DNA of 64,000 nt from Actinoplanes sp. NBRC 103695. Lineage in GTDB: Bacteria > Actinomycetota > Actinomycetes > Mycobacteriales > Micromonosporaceae. Both the position numbers and the translations under genes were made by a program. The DNA is taken from contig NZ_BSTL01000018.1 in the NCBI RefSeq assembly GCF_030269485.1, positions 124,001 to 188,000 of the forward strand, read 5' to 3'. The notes beneath the pieces were generated by a model, which had not been told where the DNA came from, made no database searches, and saw only the letters and a program-made list of their open reading frames with translations. Of this stretch, positions 15,540-24,558 are shown piece by piece. The stretch's first letter is position 1. Each line of letters begins with the position of its first letter.

Positions 15540-16579
15540 TGCCGCCGATCTGGGTCCGCCGGGTCGTCTTCGCGCCCGTGGTGATCGCGCTGGCGCTGGT
15601 GCTCCTGACCACGCTGCCCGTCTGGCTGATCGTGGCGGTGGCCCTGTCGCCGTTCATGCCGGGTCATCTGCGGGTGCCGCGCCTGGTCTGGCTGGCCGTC
15701 GTCTACCTGGCGTGGGACGCGGCGGCGCTGGTCGCGCTCTTCGTGCTGTGGGTGGCGTCGGGATTCGGCTGGAAGCTGCGGTCGCCCGGATTCCAGCGCG
15801 CCCACTACGCGCTGACCGGCGGCTTCCTGCGCTTCCTGTTCTGGATCGCCCGCTGGTCGCTGCACCTGAAGGTGGACGTGGTCGGCACCGACCCGGACAC
15901 CGCGCTGCCCGGCCGGCCGGAGATCGTGGTCAGCCGGCACGCCGGGCCGGGCGACTCGTTCATCCTGATCCACGCGCTGGTCAACTGGTTCGCGCGAGAG
16001 CCGCGGATCGTGCTGAAGGCGACGCTGCAGTGGGATCCGGCGGTCGACACGCTGCTCAACCGGCTGCCCAGCCGTTTCATCCTGCCCGGCAAGGTCGCCT
16101 CGAACACGCTGGAGAAGGAGGTCGGTGAGCTGGCCGTCGGCCTGGACGACAACGACGCCTTCGTGATCTTCCCGGAGGGCGGCAACTTCACGCCGCGCCG
16201 CCGGGTCCGGGCGATCGAGCGGCTCCGCGCCCGCGGCCTGCGCGACCTCGCCGAGCGCGCCGAGGACCTGCGGCACGTGCTGCCGCCGAAGCCGGGCGGG
16301 TTGCTCGCCGCGATCGACGCGGCGCCGGACTCCGGGGTCGTCTTCGTGGCGCACACCGGACTCGACCGGATGCTCACGATCGGCGACGTCTGGCGTGAGC
16401 TGCCGATGGACAAACAGCTGGTGATGCGCTTCTGGAGCGTGCCGCCGGAGGAGATCCCGGCGACCGAGCAGGAGCGCATCACCTGGCTGTACGACTGGTG
16501 GGCGCGGATCGACGAGTGGATCGACGAGAACCAGCCCGCGCCCCTAGCTTTTCGTTACTTGCCGCCCAGGGTCGAGTAG
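15539..16579 (+). CDS. Membrane acyltransferase, PlsC/LPLAT-like
   Basis: 346 residues. Two hydrophobic segments (~10-32 and ~43-68) precede a domain with HAGPGD (the HX4D acyltransferase motif, ~137) and FPEGGNFTPRRR (~210), the acyl-acceptor motif with Gly in place of the usual Thr. The rest matches glycerophosphate or lysophospholipid acyltransferases. The ATG overlaps the patatin stop, so the pair is an operon. The last 25 bases overlap the convergent lipoprotein gene. Acyl donor and acceptor are unknown. Confidence 0.78.
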   Translation: MPPIWVRRVVFAPVVIALALVLLTTLPVWLIVAVALSPFMPGHLRVPRLVWLAVVYLAWDAAALVALFVLWVASGFGWKLRSPGFQRAHYALTGGFLRFLFWIARWSLHLKVDVVGTDPDTALPGRPEIVVSRHAGPGDSFILIHALVNWFAREPRIVLKATLQWDPAVDTLLNRLPSRFILPGKVASNTLEKEVGELAVGLDDNDAFVIFPEGGNFTPRRRVRAIERLRARGLRDLAERAEDLRHVLPPKPGGLLAAIDAAPDSGVVFVAHTGLDRMLTIGDVWRELPMDKQLVMRFWSVPPEEIPATEQERITWLYDWWARIDEWIDENQPAPLAFRYLPPRVE

Positions 16580-17355
16580 AGGTCGTTCGGCGCCTCGACC
16601 ACCTCGGCCGGAGCCGGGCGCACATCCGGCACCGTCACGCCGTAGTCGGTGTAGAGCACCTCGAGCGGCTGGGCCTGCTTGCCCTGGACCGCCGGCAGCT
16701 GGATGGTCAGCGCGGACAACCGGCCCTGCTCGTCCAGCCCGGCCGTGAACGGCACCTTCTGCGCGGTGGCGCCGTAGGTCTGGATCGACTTCTGGTCGAC
16801 ACCGGCCAGCCCGACCGCCTTGGTCAGGTCCAGGCTGCCCTCGAACTTGCGGGGGTCGACCTGGCGCACGTCGGTGGTCGAGGAGAGCAGCTGGGCGGCG
16901 TTGGCCGGGTCGATCTGGCCGGGCTTCAGGCCCAGGGTGTTGCCCTCGGGCAGCCGGGTCATGTCGATCCGGGTCCAGGTGGTGCCCTTGGTCACGCCGG
17001 GCACCTGCACGTACAGGTCCTGGCCGGCCAGGCGGGTCAGCACGTGGAACTCGGTGTTGGTACCGGTCGCGGTCAGCTCGGCCGAGCCCTTGCCGCCCGG
17101 CGCGTCCATCTGGCCGGTCAGCTTGAACGACGGCCCGGACGTCATGGTGATCTTGAAGCTGGTGTTGCCGAGCGCCGCGGTCGCCTGGCCCAGCGCCTGC
17201 GCGGCGGCCGGGTCGGCGGCGCTCGCGCTGGAGGCGCTCGAGGTCGGCGTGGCCGACGGATCACCCGGCTCCGACGGCGCCGGTGTCTCACACCCGGACA
17301 CGGCAAGCGCGACCGTGACCGCGGTCAGTAGTCCGAACGCTGGACGTACCCGCAT
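16555..17355 (-). CDS. LppX/LprAFG family lipoprotein
   Basis: 266 residues from the ATG at 17355, which has GGGAGG close upstream; a longer frame to 17466 is unlikely. The N-terminus ends in a textbook lipobox, LAVSGC. The mature part has the LppX/LprAFG pattern: short helix, TSGPSFKLTGQMDAPGG strand pair, and LDLTKAVGLAGVDQKSIQTYG. Mycobacterial relatives bind and carry lipids (LprG with triacylglycerides, LppX with DIM). A lipid-carrier role on the outer membrane face is inferred. Confidence 0.85.
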   Translation of the reverse strand: MRVRPAFGLLTAVTVALAVSGCETPAPSEPGDPSATPTSSASSASAADPAAAQALGQATAALGNTSFKITMTSGPSFKLTGQMDAPGGKGSAELTATGTNTEFHVLTRLAGQDLYVQVPGVTKGTTWTRIDMTRLPEGNTLGLKPGQIDPANAAQLLSSTTDVRQVDPRKFEGSLDLTKAVGLAGVDQKSIQTYGATAQKVPFTAGLDEQGRLSALTIQLPAVQGKQAQPLEVLYTDYGVTVPDVRPAPAEVVEAPNDLYSTLGGK

Positions 17356-17521
17356 GTCTGTCCTCCCCAGGATGCCGACGTCCGTCTGACGTCGGCGCCG
17401 CCCGAATGTGCCCGATCCGAGTCCCCCGCAAACGGACACTTCGCGTCCCAGATTTCTTCTCGGCACTGGCAGGCGGCATGATGACCCGGGAGTTCAACAG
17501 CGCGCGCCCTGGGAGTCATCA

Positions 17522-18667
17522 GTGAGATTCGAGGTCAGCAAGGTCCTCGACGCCATCGAGGCCCGGCTCACCACCGACCCGGCGCTCGCCCGCGCCGTCG
17601 TCGATCTGTCCGAGGTCGTCCGATACGCCGACCTGGACGGCGGTCGTCCGGCCAGCATGCTGCGCCTCGGCCTGGTCATCGACGCGCTCGGCCGGCATGT
17701 GGCCGAGGAGAGCGTGCCGGTGTACGCGGTGGCGCCGCGTGGCCTGCTCTCCGACGCCGACCTGACCTCCAACGAACGCATGGTGGTCCGCCGCTGGGCG
17801 GACGACGGCGTCGTCGAGGTGGTCCCCGAAATGGGCGACCGGGTGCTCGAGGTGGCCGAGCTCATCGGCCTGCCGGTGCTGACCCGGCTCCGCGCCGAGC
17901 AGTTCCGCGACCGCCGCCCCTGGGTGGACGAGCCCGGCCGGCTGCTGGCCGCGGTGCCCGGCGCCGGTGGCCCGGTCCTGGTCGCCCGGGTCGGCCGCGG
18001 CGAGATCCCGGCGGTCGGCGAGCCGTCCCCGATGGGCGCCAAGCTGCTCGCCCGGCTGTGGCGCTGCCCCGAGTCGAACTGCTCGAACTTCGGCGGCGGC
18101 GACTCGGACAGCCCGTTCGCGGACATGCGCAAGACGGCCAGCCCGGTGGCCCAGCCGCCGCCGGCGATCAAGGCCGGCGCGCCGACCTGCCCTCGGCACG
18201 GAACCCGGCTCAAGGACGCCGGCCCGCGCCCGCACGTCGAGGTGCTGTCGGTCCGGATCGACGAGATCAACCGGCGCCGCTTCGTGGTGGCCGACGGCCA
18301 GCCGGTCGTGGTCGGGCGCGCCCCCGACGGCGGTGGCGGCGTCATGCTCGGCCAGTGGCTCAGCGAGGACGCCCGCAAGTGGATCAGCCGCGGGCACGCC
18401 AGGTTTTCCCTGGACGGCGACAAGCTCACCGTCCAGGACGTCTCCACCAACGGCACCGGCGTCCGCCCCGGCGGGTCGGAGAACGACGACGAGCGGGTCA
18501 CGCTGGCCCGCGACGAGGTCCGCGTGCTGGCCGCCGAGGACGTCGTCGAGCTCTACGCCGGGGTGAACGTCGGCCGGGCCCGGTTGTGGGCGAACGGCGG
18601 GGTGAGCCAGCCGACCTCGGTGATGGCCGAGGCGCCGACCATGGCGATCAGGAAGTTCGAGCGCTGA
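17522..18667 (+). CDS. FHA-domain protein with Cys pairs
   Basis: 381 residues from the GTG at 17522, which has GGGAG 11 bases upstream. The C-terminal third is an FHA domain (PVVVGRAPD ... ISRGHARFSLDG ... VQDVSTNGTGVR), which binds phosphothreonine. The N-terminal ~150 residues form an alpha/beta region resembling a PIN-like or small GTPase-like fold, unassigned. Between them are RCPESNC and TCPRHG, which may hold zinc. Ser/Thr kinases are the usual partners but none is in the window. The stop overlaps the convergent rocD by 20 bases. Confidence 0.75.
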   Translation: MRFEVSKVLDAIEARLTTDPALARAVVDLSEVVRYADLDGGRPASMLRLGLVIDALGRHVAEESVPVYAVAPRGLLSDADLTSNERMVVRRWADDGVVEVVPEMGDRVLEVAELIGLPVLTRLRAEQFRDRRPWVDEPGRLLAAVPGAGGPVLVARVGRGEIPAVGEPSPMGAKLLARLWRCPESNCSNFGGGDSDSPFADMRKTASPVAQPPPAIKAGAPTCPRHGTRLKDAGPRPHVEVLSVRIDEINRRRFVVADGQPVVVGRAPDGGGGVMLGQWLSEDARKWISRGHARFSLDGDKLTVQDVSTNGTGVRPGGSENDDERVTLARDEVRVLAAEDVVELYAGVNVGRARLWANGGVSQPTSVMAEAPTMAIRKFER

Positions 18668-19865
18668 GGACCTCGCCGATCTTGCCCAGCGCGAGATCGA
18701 TCTCCTCCTCGGTGATCACCAGCGGCGGCGCGAGGCGGATCGTCGAACCGTGGGTGTCCTTGACCAGGACGCCACGCTCGGCGAGCCGCTCGCACGCCTG
18801 ACGGCCGGTCATCAGGCCGGGGTCGATGTCGACGCCGGCCCACAGGCCCCGGCCCCGGACGGCCCGCACGCCGCCGATCTCCGCCAGGCCCTCGTGCAGG
18901 CGCTGCCCGAGCTTCGCCGACCTCTCCTGGAAGTCGCCGGTCCGCAGCAGCTTGACGACCTCGGCGCCGACCGCGCAGGCCAGCGGGTTGCCGCCGAACG
19001 TCGAACCGTGCTCGCCGGGCTTCAGCACCCCGAGCACGTCTCGGTTCGCGGCCACCGCCGACACCGGCACGATGCCGCCGCCGAGGGCCTTGCCCAGCAC
19101 GTACATGTCGGGGACGACGCCCTCGTGCTCGATCGCGAAGGTGCGGCCGGTGCGGCCCAGGCCGGACTGGATCTCGTCGGCGATCATCAGCACGTTCCGG
19201 TCGGTGCAGGCGGCGCGGATGCCGGCCAGGTAGCCCGCCGGCGGCACCAGCACACCGGCCTCGCCCTGGATCGGCTCCAGCAGCACGGCCACGGTGTGCT
19301 CGTCGATCGCGGCGGTCAGCGCGTCCAGGTCGCCGTACGGCACGATCGTGAACCCCGGCGTGTACGGCCCGAAGTCGTCGCGCGCGTCCGGGTCGGTGGA
19401 GAAGCTGACGATCGTCGTCGTACGCCCGTGGAAGTTGTTCTCCGCCACGATGATGTTCGCCCGGCCGTCCGGCACGCCCTTGACCTGGTAGCCCCACTTG
19501 CGGGCGACCTTGATCGCGGTCTCCACCGCCTCGGCGCCGGTGTTCATCGGCAGCACCAGGTCCTTGTCGCACAGCTCGGCCAGCCCGCGGCAGAACGTGG
19601 CGAACTGGTCGTGCACGAATGCGCGGCTGGTCAGCGTGACCCGGTCGAGCTGGGCGTGCGCTGCGGCGATCAGCGCCGGGTGGCGGTGGCCGAAGTTCAG
19701 CGCCGAGTAGCCGGCCAGGAAGTCGAGGTAGCGGCGGCCGTCCACGTCGGTGACCCAGGCGCCCTCGGCGTCGGCGATCACCACCGGCAGCGGGTGGTAG
19801 TTGTGGGCGGTCCAGCGCTCGGCGTCGGCCAGAGCTTCCGGCGTACGCGAGTCCACGGTCGTCAT
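18648..19865 (-). CDS. rocD: Ornithine-oxo-acid aminotransferase
   Basis: 405 residues, class-III PLP aminotransferase. Motifs: [42 protein letters not shown], the Schiff-base Lys in [10 protein letters not shown] (~257) and [11 protein letters not shown]. The sequence follows ornithine aminotransferase, which converts ornithine and 2-oxoglutarate to glutamate semialdehyde and glutamate, rather than acetylornithine or GABA transaminases. It is monocistronic here, and no rocA or arginase lies nearby. Confidence 0.85.
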   Translation of the reverse strand: MTTVDSRTPEALADAERWTAHNYHPLPVVIADAEGAWVTDVDGRRYLDFLAGYSALNFGHRHPALIAAAHAQLDRVTLTSRAFVHDQFATFCRGLAELCDKDLVLPMNTGAEAVETAIKVARKWGYQVKGVPDGRANIIVAENNFHGRTTTIVSFSTDPDARDDFGPYTPGFTIVPYGDLDALTAAIDEHTVAVLLEPIQGEAGVLVPPAGYLAGIRAACTDRNVLMIADEIQSGLGRTGRTFAIEHEGVVPDMYVLGKALGGGIVPVSAVAANRDVLGVLKPGEHGSTFGGNPLACAVGAEVVKLLRTGDFQERSAKLGQRLHEGLAEIGGVRAVRGRGLWAGVDIDPGLMTGRQACERLAERGVLVKDTHGSTIRLAPPLVITEEEIDLALGKIGEVLSARTS

Positions 19866-19974
19866 GTCCGCAACGGTATGCGCGAAACCCCTGCTGGCGC
19901 CGCAGATCTCCCTTGCGGCGGGCGTTCGATCGTTGCGCGTTCGGATGATCTCGCAGCGCTTCGTTGCAACAGGT

Positions 19975-20009
19975 CAGGGGACGACACCCGCATCGGGTGT
20001 CGTCCCCTG
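19975..20009. terminator. Perfect 16-bp inverted repeat between rocD and a membrane gene
   Basis: Arms CAGGGGACGACACCCG and CGGGTGTCGTCCCCTG are separated by CAT. No U-run follows on either side, so this resembles the hairpin-only terminators of actinobacteria. It sits 84 bases after the stop of the minus-strand gene at 20093-20665. Confidence 0.7.
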
Positions 20010-20092
20010 ATCAGACTTCCAGCGCATCGCCGGAACATTTCGGGGCGGGGCCGGCCAAAACGCCGTCCCGGTTCCGTAATGAGCGAATACCC

Positions 20093-20665
20093 CTAGAAAC
20101 GGTTCACAAACTGTGCGTCAAGCCACTCTCGTGCGGTGTTTACCGGCTGCACGTCGGTGCCCAGCCAGGCCAGCGAACCGGTCAGCGCGAGCACGCCGAT
20201 CACGATCGCGGCCAGCGACAGCACCATGCCGATCAGCGCGTCCGACTTGCCGGCGACGTGCCGGCGGCCGGTGGCGTGGATGCCGCTCAGCGACAGGATC
20301 AGGGCGAGCACGGCGACGCCGAGGCCGTAGCCCAGCAGCGGGCCGGACAGCACCAGCATGGCGCCGACCACGGCGAGGATCAGGCCCAGGGTGGCGAGCA
20401 GGCTCGCCCGGGGCTTGGGGCCGGTCGGCGTGACCCGCTCCTGCTTGACCCGGTGCTGCTCGACCGTGTCCGCGGTTTCCCGCGGCGCGATCGTCGCGCG
20501 ACCCTCGTCCCCGTCCTTCTTGTCGTGGACGGCAGGCCCACCAGGAGTACGGAACGTGCGGGTCGTGGTCTCGTCCGGCTTGGCCACCGAGCTGGTGCCG
20601 GCCACCGGGCGTTCTTCGGTCGGTGTATCGGTAGCGGCCTGGCGGGAGAACGTAGGGAGTCTCAC
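20093..20665 (-). CDS. Small membrane protein of unknown function
   Basis: 190 residues from a GTG with GGAGGTG immediately upstream. The first ~85 residues are polar, Thr/Pro-rich and probably cytoplasmic. Then come three hydrophobic segments (SLLATLGLILAVVGAMLVLSG; YGLGVAVLALILSLSGI; IGMVLSLAAIVIGVLALTGS), as in DUF4190-like proteins, and a short amphipathic C-terminus. I do not recognise a function. Confidence 0.75.
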   Translation of the reverse strand: MRLPTFSRQAATDTPTEERPVAGTSSVAKPDETTTRTFRTPGGPAVHDKKDGDEGRATIAPRETADTVEQHRVKQERVTPTGPKPRASLLATLGLILAVVGAMLVLSGPLLGYGLGVAVLALILSLSGIHATGRRHVAGKSDALIGMVLSLAAIVIGVLALTGSLAWLGTDVQPVNTAREWLDAQFVNRF

Positions 20666-20716
20666 GTCAGCACCTCCTCAGCAAGTCGGGGGATGCCATA
20701 GCCCTACCCCGAACCG

Positions 20717-20751
20717 CCGACAACAAAACGGGCACCGGTCACCGGTGCCCG
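20717..20751 (-). terminator. Intrinsic terminator of clpP
   Basis: Read on the minus strand, CGGGCACCGG and CCGGTGCCCG pair around a 3-base loop and are followed directly by TTTTGTTGT. It lies 18 bases after the clpP stop. Confidence 0.85.
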
Positions 20752-20769
20752 TCCTGTGTGCTCGTCGTG

Positions 20770-21384
20770 TTACGCCGGCATCGGCGCCGGCGACGACCCG
20801 ACATCGCTCGCGCTGCGGATCACGTGGTCGATGAGCCCGTAGTCCTTGGCCTCCTGGGCCGTGAACCAGCGGTCCCGGTCGGAGTCGCGCTCGATCTCCT
20901 CCGGCGTGTGGCCGGAGTGGAAGGCGATCCGCTCGTTCATCACGGTCTTGATGTGCAGCATGCTCTCCGCCTGGATGGCGATGTCGGCCGCGGTGCCGCC
21001 GATGCCGCCGGACAGCTGGTGCATCATCACCCGGGCGTGCGGCAACGCGTACCGCTTGCCCGGCGTGCCCGCGCACAACAGGAACTGCCCCATCGAGGCG
21101 GCCATGCCCATCGCGATCGTGGCGACGTCGTTCTTGACATACTGCATGGTGTCGTAGACGGCCATGCCCGCGCTGATCGACCCGCCCGGCGAGTTGATGT
21201 ACAGCGCGATGTCCTTCTCGCTGTCGGCCGACGCCAGCAGCAGAAGCTGGGCACAGATGCGGTTGGTGACCTCGTCGTTCACCTCGGAGCCGAGGAAGAT
21301 GATCCGCTCCCGGAGCAGCCGCTCGAAGACCTGGTCATCGAAGGAGGCGCCACCCGCCCGCATGGAAATCTCGTCAACGTTCAT
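20770..21384 (-). CDS. clpP: ATP-dependent Clp protease proteolytic subunit
   Basis: 204 residues. The catalytic triad is visible: Ser in [13 protein letters not shown] (~100), His in [11 protein letters not shown] (~125) and Asp in DSDRDRWF (~175). [20 protein letters not shown] is the oligomer handle region. ClpP forms the tetradecameric chamber fed by ClpX or ClpC. Actinobacteria usually carry several clpP genes, and this copy has no second clpP or clpX beside it. A good terminator follows. Confidence 0.92.
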   Translation of the reverse strand: MNVDEISMRAGGASFDDQVFERLLRERIIFLGSEVNDEVTNRICAQLLLLASADSEKDIALYINSPGGSISAGMAVYDTMQYVKNDVATIAMGMAASMGQFLLCAGTPGKRYALPHARVMMHQLSGGIGGTAADIAIQAESMLHIKTVMNERIAFHSGHTPEEIERDSDRDRWFTAQEAKDYGLIDHVIRSASDVGSSPAPMPA

Positions 21385-21486
21385 GGACCAACCCTCTCAC
21401 CTGTTCGGATCCTCTTCACCTTGCCCCGGTGCGGCCCGCCCGGCCCAGCGATTCCCCTCTGGGCGAAGTCCGCTCTCGGCATAACT

Positions 21487-21603
21487 CACCCCAACCAAGA
21501 TCAAGACCTTCCCGGGTACGCGCGACGAAACGGCGGCGTGGCACACCCGCCGGGCCGTCGACGGTCACCCTCCTTGCCCCACCGCCGGGTTGTCCCGCGT
21601 GGG
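21487..21603 (+). repeat. Dispersed intergenic repeat, copy D
   Basis: Plus orientation, in the gap between divergent clpP and the small gene at 21615. It contains CCAACCAAGATCAAGACC, GGGTACGCGCGAC, GTGGCACACCCGCCGGGC, GGTCACCCTCCTTGCCC and CGGGTTGTCCCGCGTGG. It ends 11 bases before the next gene start. It is the most complete copy. Confidence 0.78.
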
Positions 21604-21614
21604 AAAACCCGGCG

Positions 21615-21884
21615 GTGACCGAGGACGGACATTTCGTCGTCATCTCCGGCCGGCGCTGGCGGGCGACCGACCCCGCCATCCCCGAGGAGGTCGCCGCCGA
21701 GCTGCGCAAGACCCTGACGGCCGCCCGGCGGGATGTCGGACGCGCCCTGCCGGCCGGCGAGGATCCGAAGCCGGCCCGGGCCCGGGTCCAGGCGGCGAAG
21801 GTGGCCCTCGGCGAGCGCGGCACCCCCTGGTGGGAGCAGTCCCTGGAGGAACGTCGCCGGCGGTGGGAAGAGGGTCTGGGCTGA
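21615..21884 (+). CDS. Small conserved actinobacterial protein
   Basis: 89 residues from the GTG at 21615: VTEDGHFVVISGRRWRATDP, then an Ala/Arg-rich helix and a Trp-containing charged tail (TPWWEQSLEERRRRW). It resembles small proteins found across actinomycetes that often carry misleading transporter names, but no transmembrane segment is present. Length and charge suggest a soluble, possibly nucleic-acid- or protein-binding factor. Function unknown. It precedes a serine hydrolase gene by 44 bases. Confidence 0.7.
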   Translation: MTEDGHFVVISGRRWRATDPAIPEEVAAELRKTLTAARRDVGRALPAGEDPKPARARVQAAKVALGERGTPWWEQSLEERRRRWEEGLG

Positions 21885-21928
21885 CGGCGGGTTACCGGCG
21901 CGGGCCGAATGATGTCAGGATCGTCGCC

Positions 21929-23185
21929 GTGTCTCTGGACCGACGTGCTCTGCTGGGTGCCGGGTTGACCGCGGGCGCCGCCGCCCTCACCGGCTGCGGC
22001 CCGTCGGACAAGCCCGCCTCGCAGTGGGTCGCCCCCGTGAGCACCCCACCGTCGCCGGCCGCGAAGCCCACGACTCGGGCGAAGCCCGGGTACGCCGGTG
22101 ACGTAGAGGCTGTGCTGCACAAATACCTGCGGCCGACCAAGGACAACCCCCGGCATCCGGGCTATGCGGGCGCCGTCGCTCTGGTGGCCGAGGACGGCGC
22201 GACGCGGCTCGAGGTCGCCGCCGGGGACGCGGTGCGCTACGGCGCCGGCCCGGTCGAGCTGCCGGAGAACAAGCGCGTGCCCATGCGTACCGACGCCATC
22301 TTTGATCTTGCCTCGATCACCAAGGTCTTCACCGCGCTGCTGGTGCTGAAGCTGGCCGACCGTGGGGACGTCGACCTGGACGCGCCGGTGCGCAAATATC
22401 TGCCCGACTTCGGCCGGAACGCGGTGACCGTGGCGATGCTGCTCGCGCACACCGGCGGGCTTCCGGTCGGCGCGGGCCGGGCGAGCTGGGCCGAGGTGCC
22501 GCGGATCCCGCTGGTCAAGGGCGCGGTGCCGGGGAGCACGTTCCGGTATTCCAGCGTCGGGCTGATGGTGCTGGGCAAGCTGGTCGAGAAACGCACCGGC
22601 ATGACCTTGGACAAGGCGTTGCGGGACCAGATCACCGGGCCGCTCGGGCTGCGGGACACCGGGTTCCGGCCGCTGGGCTGGGCGGCGACGAAACGGCTGG
22701 TCGCCACCGACGCCCGCACGTCGCGCGGACTCCTGCGCGGCGAGGTGCACGACGATGTCTGCGCGCGGCTCGGCGGGGTGGCCGGTCACGCCGGGGTCTT
22801 CGGTACGGCGGCCGACGTCGCCGTGATCGGTCAGCTGCTCCTGGGGCGGGGCGAGTACCGGAAGAAGCGGATCCTCTCGGCGGAGATCGTGGACCGCGCC
22901 CTGACCAATGTGAACCGTGGCAAACCCGCGATCGACCCGGAGCGTCCGGACCGGTCGGCCGACCACGGGCTCGGTGTGGAGATCAACCAGCCGTGGTTCA
23001 TGGGGCGGCTGGCGTCACCGGCGAGTTTCGGGCACACCGGCTTCACCGGGACGTCGCTGCTGATCGCGCCGGAGCGGCGGCTGGTCGTGGTGCTGCTGAC
23101 CAACCGCGCGCATCCGAACTGGAGCTGGTCGGACCCGGACGTGCACCGGGTCGCTGTCGCCAACGCCATCGCGAAAGGTGCCTAA
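21929..23185 (+). CDS. Secreted serine hydrolase, beta-lactamase / class C PBP fold
   Basis: 418 residues from the GTG at 21929. The N-terminus LLGAGLTAGAAALTGC is a lipoprotein or Tat-like signal ending in a lipobox. The catalytic SITK (SxxK) is at ~135, YSSVG at ~210 replaces the usual YxN, and HTGFTG near residue 372 takes the KTG position. Members include D-aminopeptidases, esterases and transpeptidase-like enzymes; a beta-lactamase activity should not be assumed. The last four bases overlap the convergent chitinase stop. Confidence 0.82.
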   Translation: MSLDRRALLGAGLTAGAAALTGCGPSDKPASQWVAPVSTPPSPAAKPTTRAKPGYAGDVEAVLHKYLRPTKDNPRHPGYAGAVALVAEDGATRLEVAAGDAVRYGAGPVELPENKRVPMRTDAIFDLASITKVFTALLVLKLADRGDVDLDAPVRKYLPDFGRNAVTVAMLLAHTGGLPVGAGRASWAEVPRIPLVKGAVPGSTFRYSSVGLMVLGKLVEKRTGMTLDKALRDQITGPLGLRDTGFRPLGWAATKRLVATDARTSRGLLRGEVHDDVCARLGGVAGHAGVFGTAADVAVIGQLLLGRGEYRKKRILSAEIVDRALTNVNRGKPAIDPERPDRSADHGLGVEINQPWFMGRLASPASFGHTGFTGTSLLIAPERRLVVVLLTNRAHPNWSWSDPDVHRVAVANAIAKGA

Positions 23186-24555
23186 GGCAGGGCGTTCAGG
23201 AACGGCTCGTGGTTGATGCGGAACTCCCAGCTGTAGTACTTGTCCCAGTTGATCGACCAGGTCATCAGGCCGCGGAAGTTGGGGTTCGTGCCGCTGCGTG
23301 GCGTGTACCCGCCGCAGTTCTGGGTCCGTACCAGGCAGTTGACCGCCTGCTGGACGGCGGCCGGCCCGACGTACCCGTTGCCCGCGCTGACCGACGACGG
23401 CGCGCCGAACGCGATCTGGTCCTCCCGCAACGCCGGGAACTGGTTGGCCGTGTTGCCCGCCACCGGGAAGCCGGCCAGCAGCATGTCGGTCATCGCGATG
23501 TGGAAGTCCGCGCCGCCCATCGTGTGGTACTGGTTGTCCAGCCCCATGATCGGGCCGGAGTTGTAGTCCTGGACGTGCAACACCGTGAGGTCGTTGCGCA
23601 GCGCGTAGATGACCGGCAGGTAGGAACCCGCCCGCGGGTCCTGGCCACCCCACGGCCCGGAGCCGTAGTACTGGTAGCCGAGCTGCACGAAGAACGTCTC
23701 CGGCGCCATGGTCAGCACGAACCCGGCGCCGTAGCGGGCCTTGAGCGTGCGCAGCGCCGAGATCAGGTTGACGATCACCGGGCTGGTCGGGTTCTTGAAG
23801 TCGGTGTCGCCGGTGTTGAGCGAGAGCGAGTGGCCCTCGAAGTCGACGTCGACGCCGTCCAGGCCGTACCTGTCGATGATCCCGCCGACCGTCTGGACGA
23901 ACTTGTCCCGTGCCGCCGTGCTGCTGAGCTGCACCTGGCCGTTCTGCCCACCGATGGAGAGCAGCGCCTTCTTGCCGGCCTGACGCTTGGCGCGGATGGC
24001 CGCGATGAACTGCGCCTCGGTCTCCACGCCGGGGCACTCGGCCGCCGGGCAGAGGGTGAACCGGATGTCACCCGAGGTCGGGCTGGTCGGCTCGCCGAAG
24101 GCCAGGTTGATGATGTCCCAGTCGGCGGGCACGTCAGACATCCGCAGGTAGCCGGAGCCGTTGGCGAAGCTGGCGTGCAGGTAGCCGATCAGCGCGTGCT
24201 TCGGCAGTCCGCCGACGGGCGGCGGGTCGGTCGGTGGATCCGTGGGCGGATCGGTCGGTGGGTCGGTGGGCGGATCCGTGGGCGGGTCGGTGGGCGGGGT
24301 GCTGCCGCCGCAGACGCCGTCGTCGGCCCAGACGTCCCACTGGCCGCTGTGCGAGGACGGGCTCTCGTTCTGGGTCCACCACTTGGCCCGGTAGTTGTGG
24401 CCGGACTGGGAGGCGGTGTTCCCGCCGACATAGACGGTGGAGGCGCTCCACGGTGCCGCACAGGCGGCCGCGGCGCCGGCGCTGGACGCCAGGTAGAAAA
24501 CCGACCCGGTCGCCGCCAGCACGGCGGCCGAGGCCATCACGAGGGATCGACGCAT
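23182..24555 (-). CDS. Secreted GH18 chitinase with N-terminal CBM5/12; probably leaderless mRNA
   Basis: 457 residues: signal peptide (MRRSLVMASAAV..., to ~29), CBM5/12 (~31-85), a TDPP repeat linker, and GH18 with LLSIGGQNG and the catalytic LDGVDVDFEG. The closest visible relative is the chitinase at 6381-7622. No Shine-Dalgarno sequence precedes the ATG; instead the promoter -10 lies 7 bases upstream, so transcription should start at or beside the ATG. The stop overlaps the convergent serine hydrolase stop. Confidence 0.9.
   Translation of the reverse strand: MRRSLVMASAAVLAATGSVFYLASSAGAAAACAAPWSASTVYVGGNTASQSGHNYRAKWWTQNESPSSHSGQWDVWADDGVCGGSTPPTDPPTDPPTDPPTDPPTDPPTDPPPVGGLPKHALIGYLHASFANGSGYLRMSDVPADWDIINLAFGEPTSPTSGDIRFTLCPAAECPGVETEAQFIAAIRAKRQAGKKALLSIGGQNGQVQLSSTAARDKFVQTVGGIIDRYGLDGVDVDFEGHSLSLNTGDTDFKNPTSPVIVNLISALRTLKARYGAGFVLTMAPETFFVQLGYQYYGSGPWGGQDPRAGSYLPVIYALRNDLTVLHVQDYNSGPIMGLDNQYHTMGGADFHIAMTDMLLAGFPVAGNTANQFPALREDQIAFGAPSSVSAGNGYVGPAAVQQAVNCLVRTQNCGGYTPRSGTNPNFRGLMTWSINWDKYYSWEFRINHEPFLNALP
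24228..24300. repeat. Tandem repeat encoding the TDPP linker of the third chitinase
   Basis: About six 12-bp units (GGATCGGTGGGC type) encode Thr-Asp-Pro-Pro repeats between the carbohydrate-binding and catalytic domains. The same sequence family occurs at 7301-7370. Confidence 0.75.
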
Positions 24556-24558
24556 GGC

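Noticed and set aside
21590-21928. Upstream extension of the serine hydrolase frame to 21590
   Set aside because: It would overlap the small gene at 21615 in another frame and lose the signal peptide at the N-terminus; the GTG at 21929 fits better.
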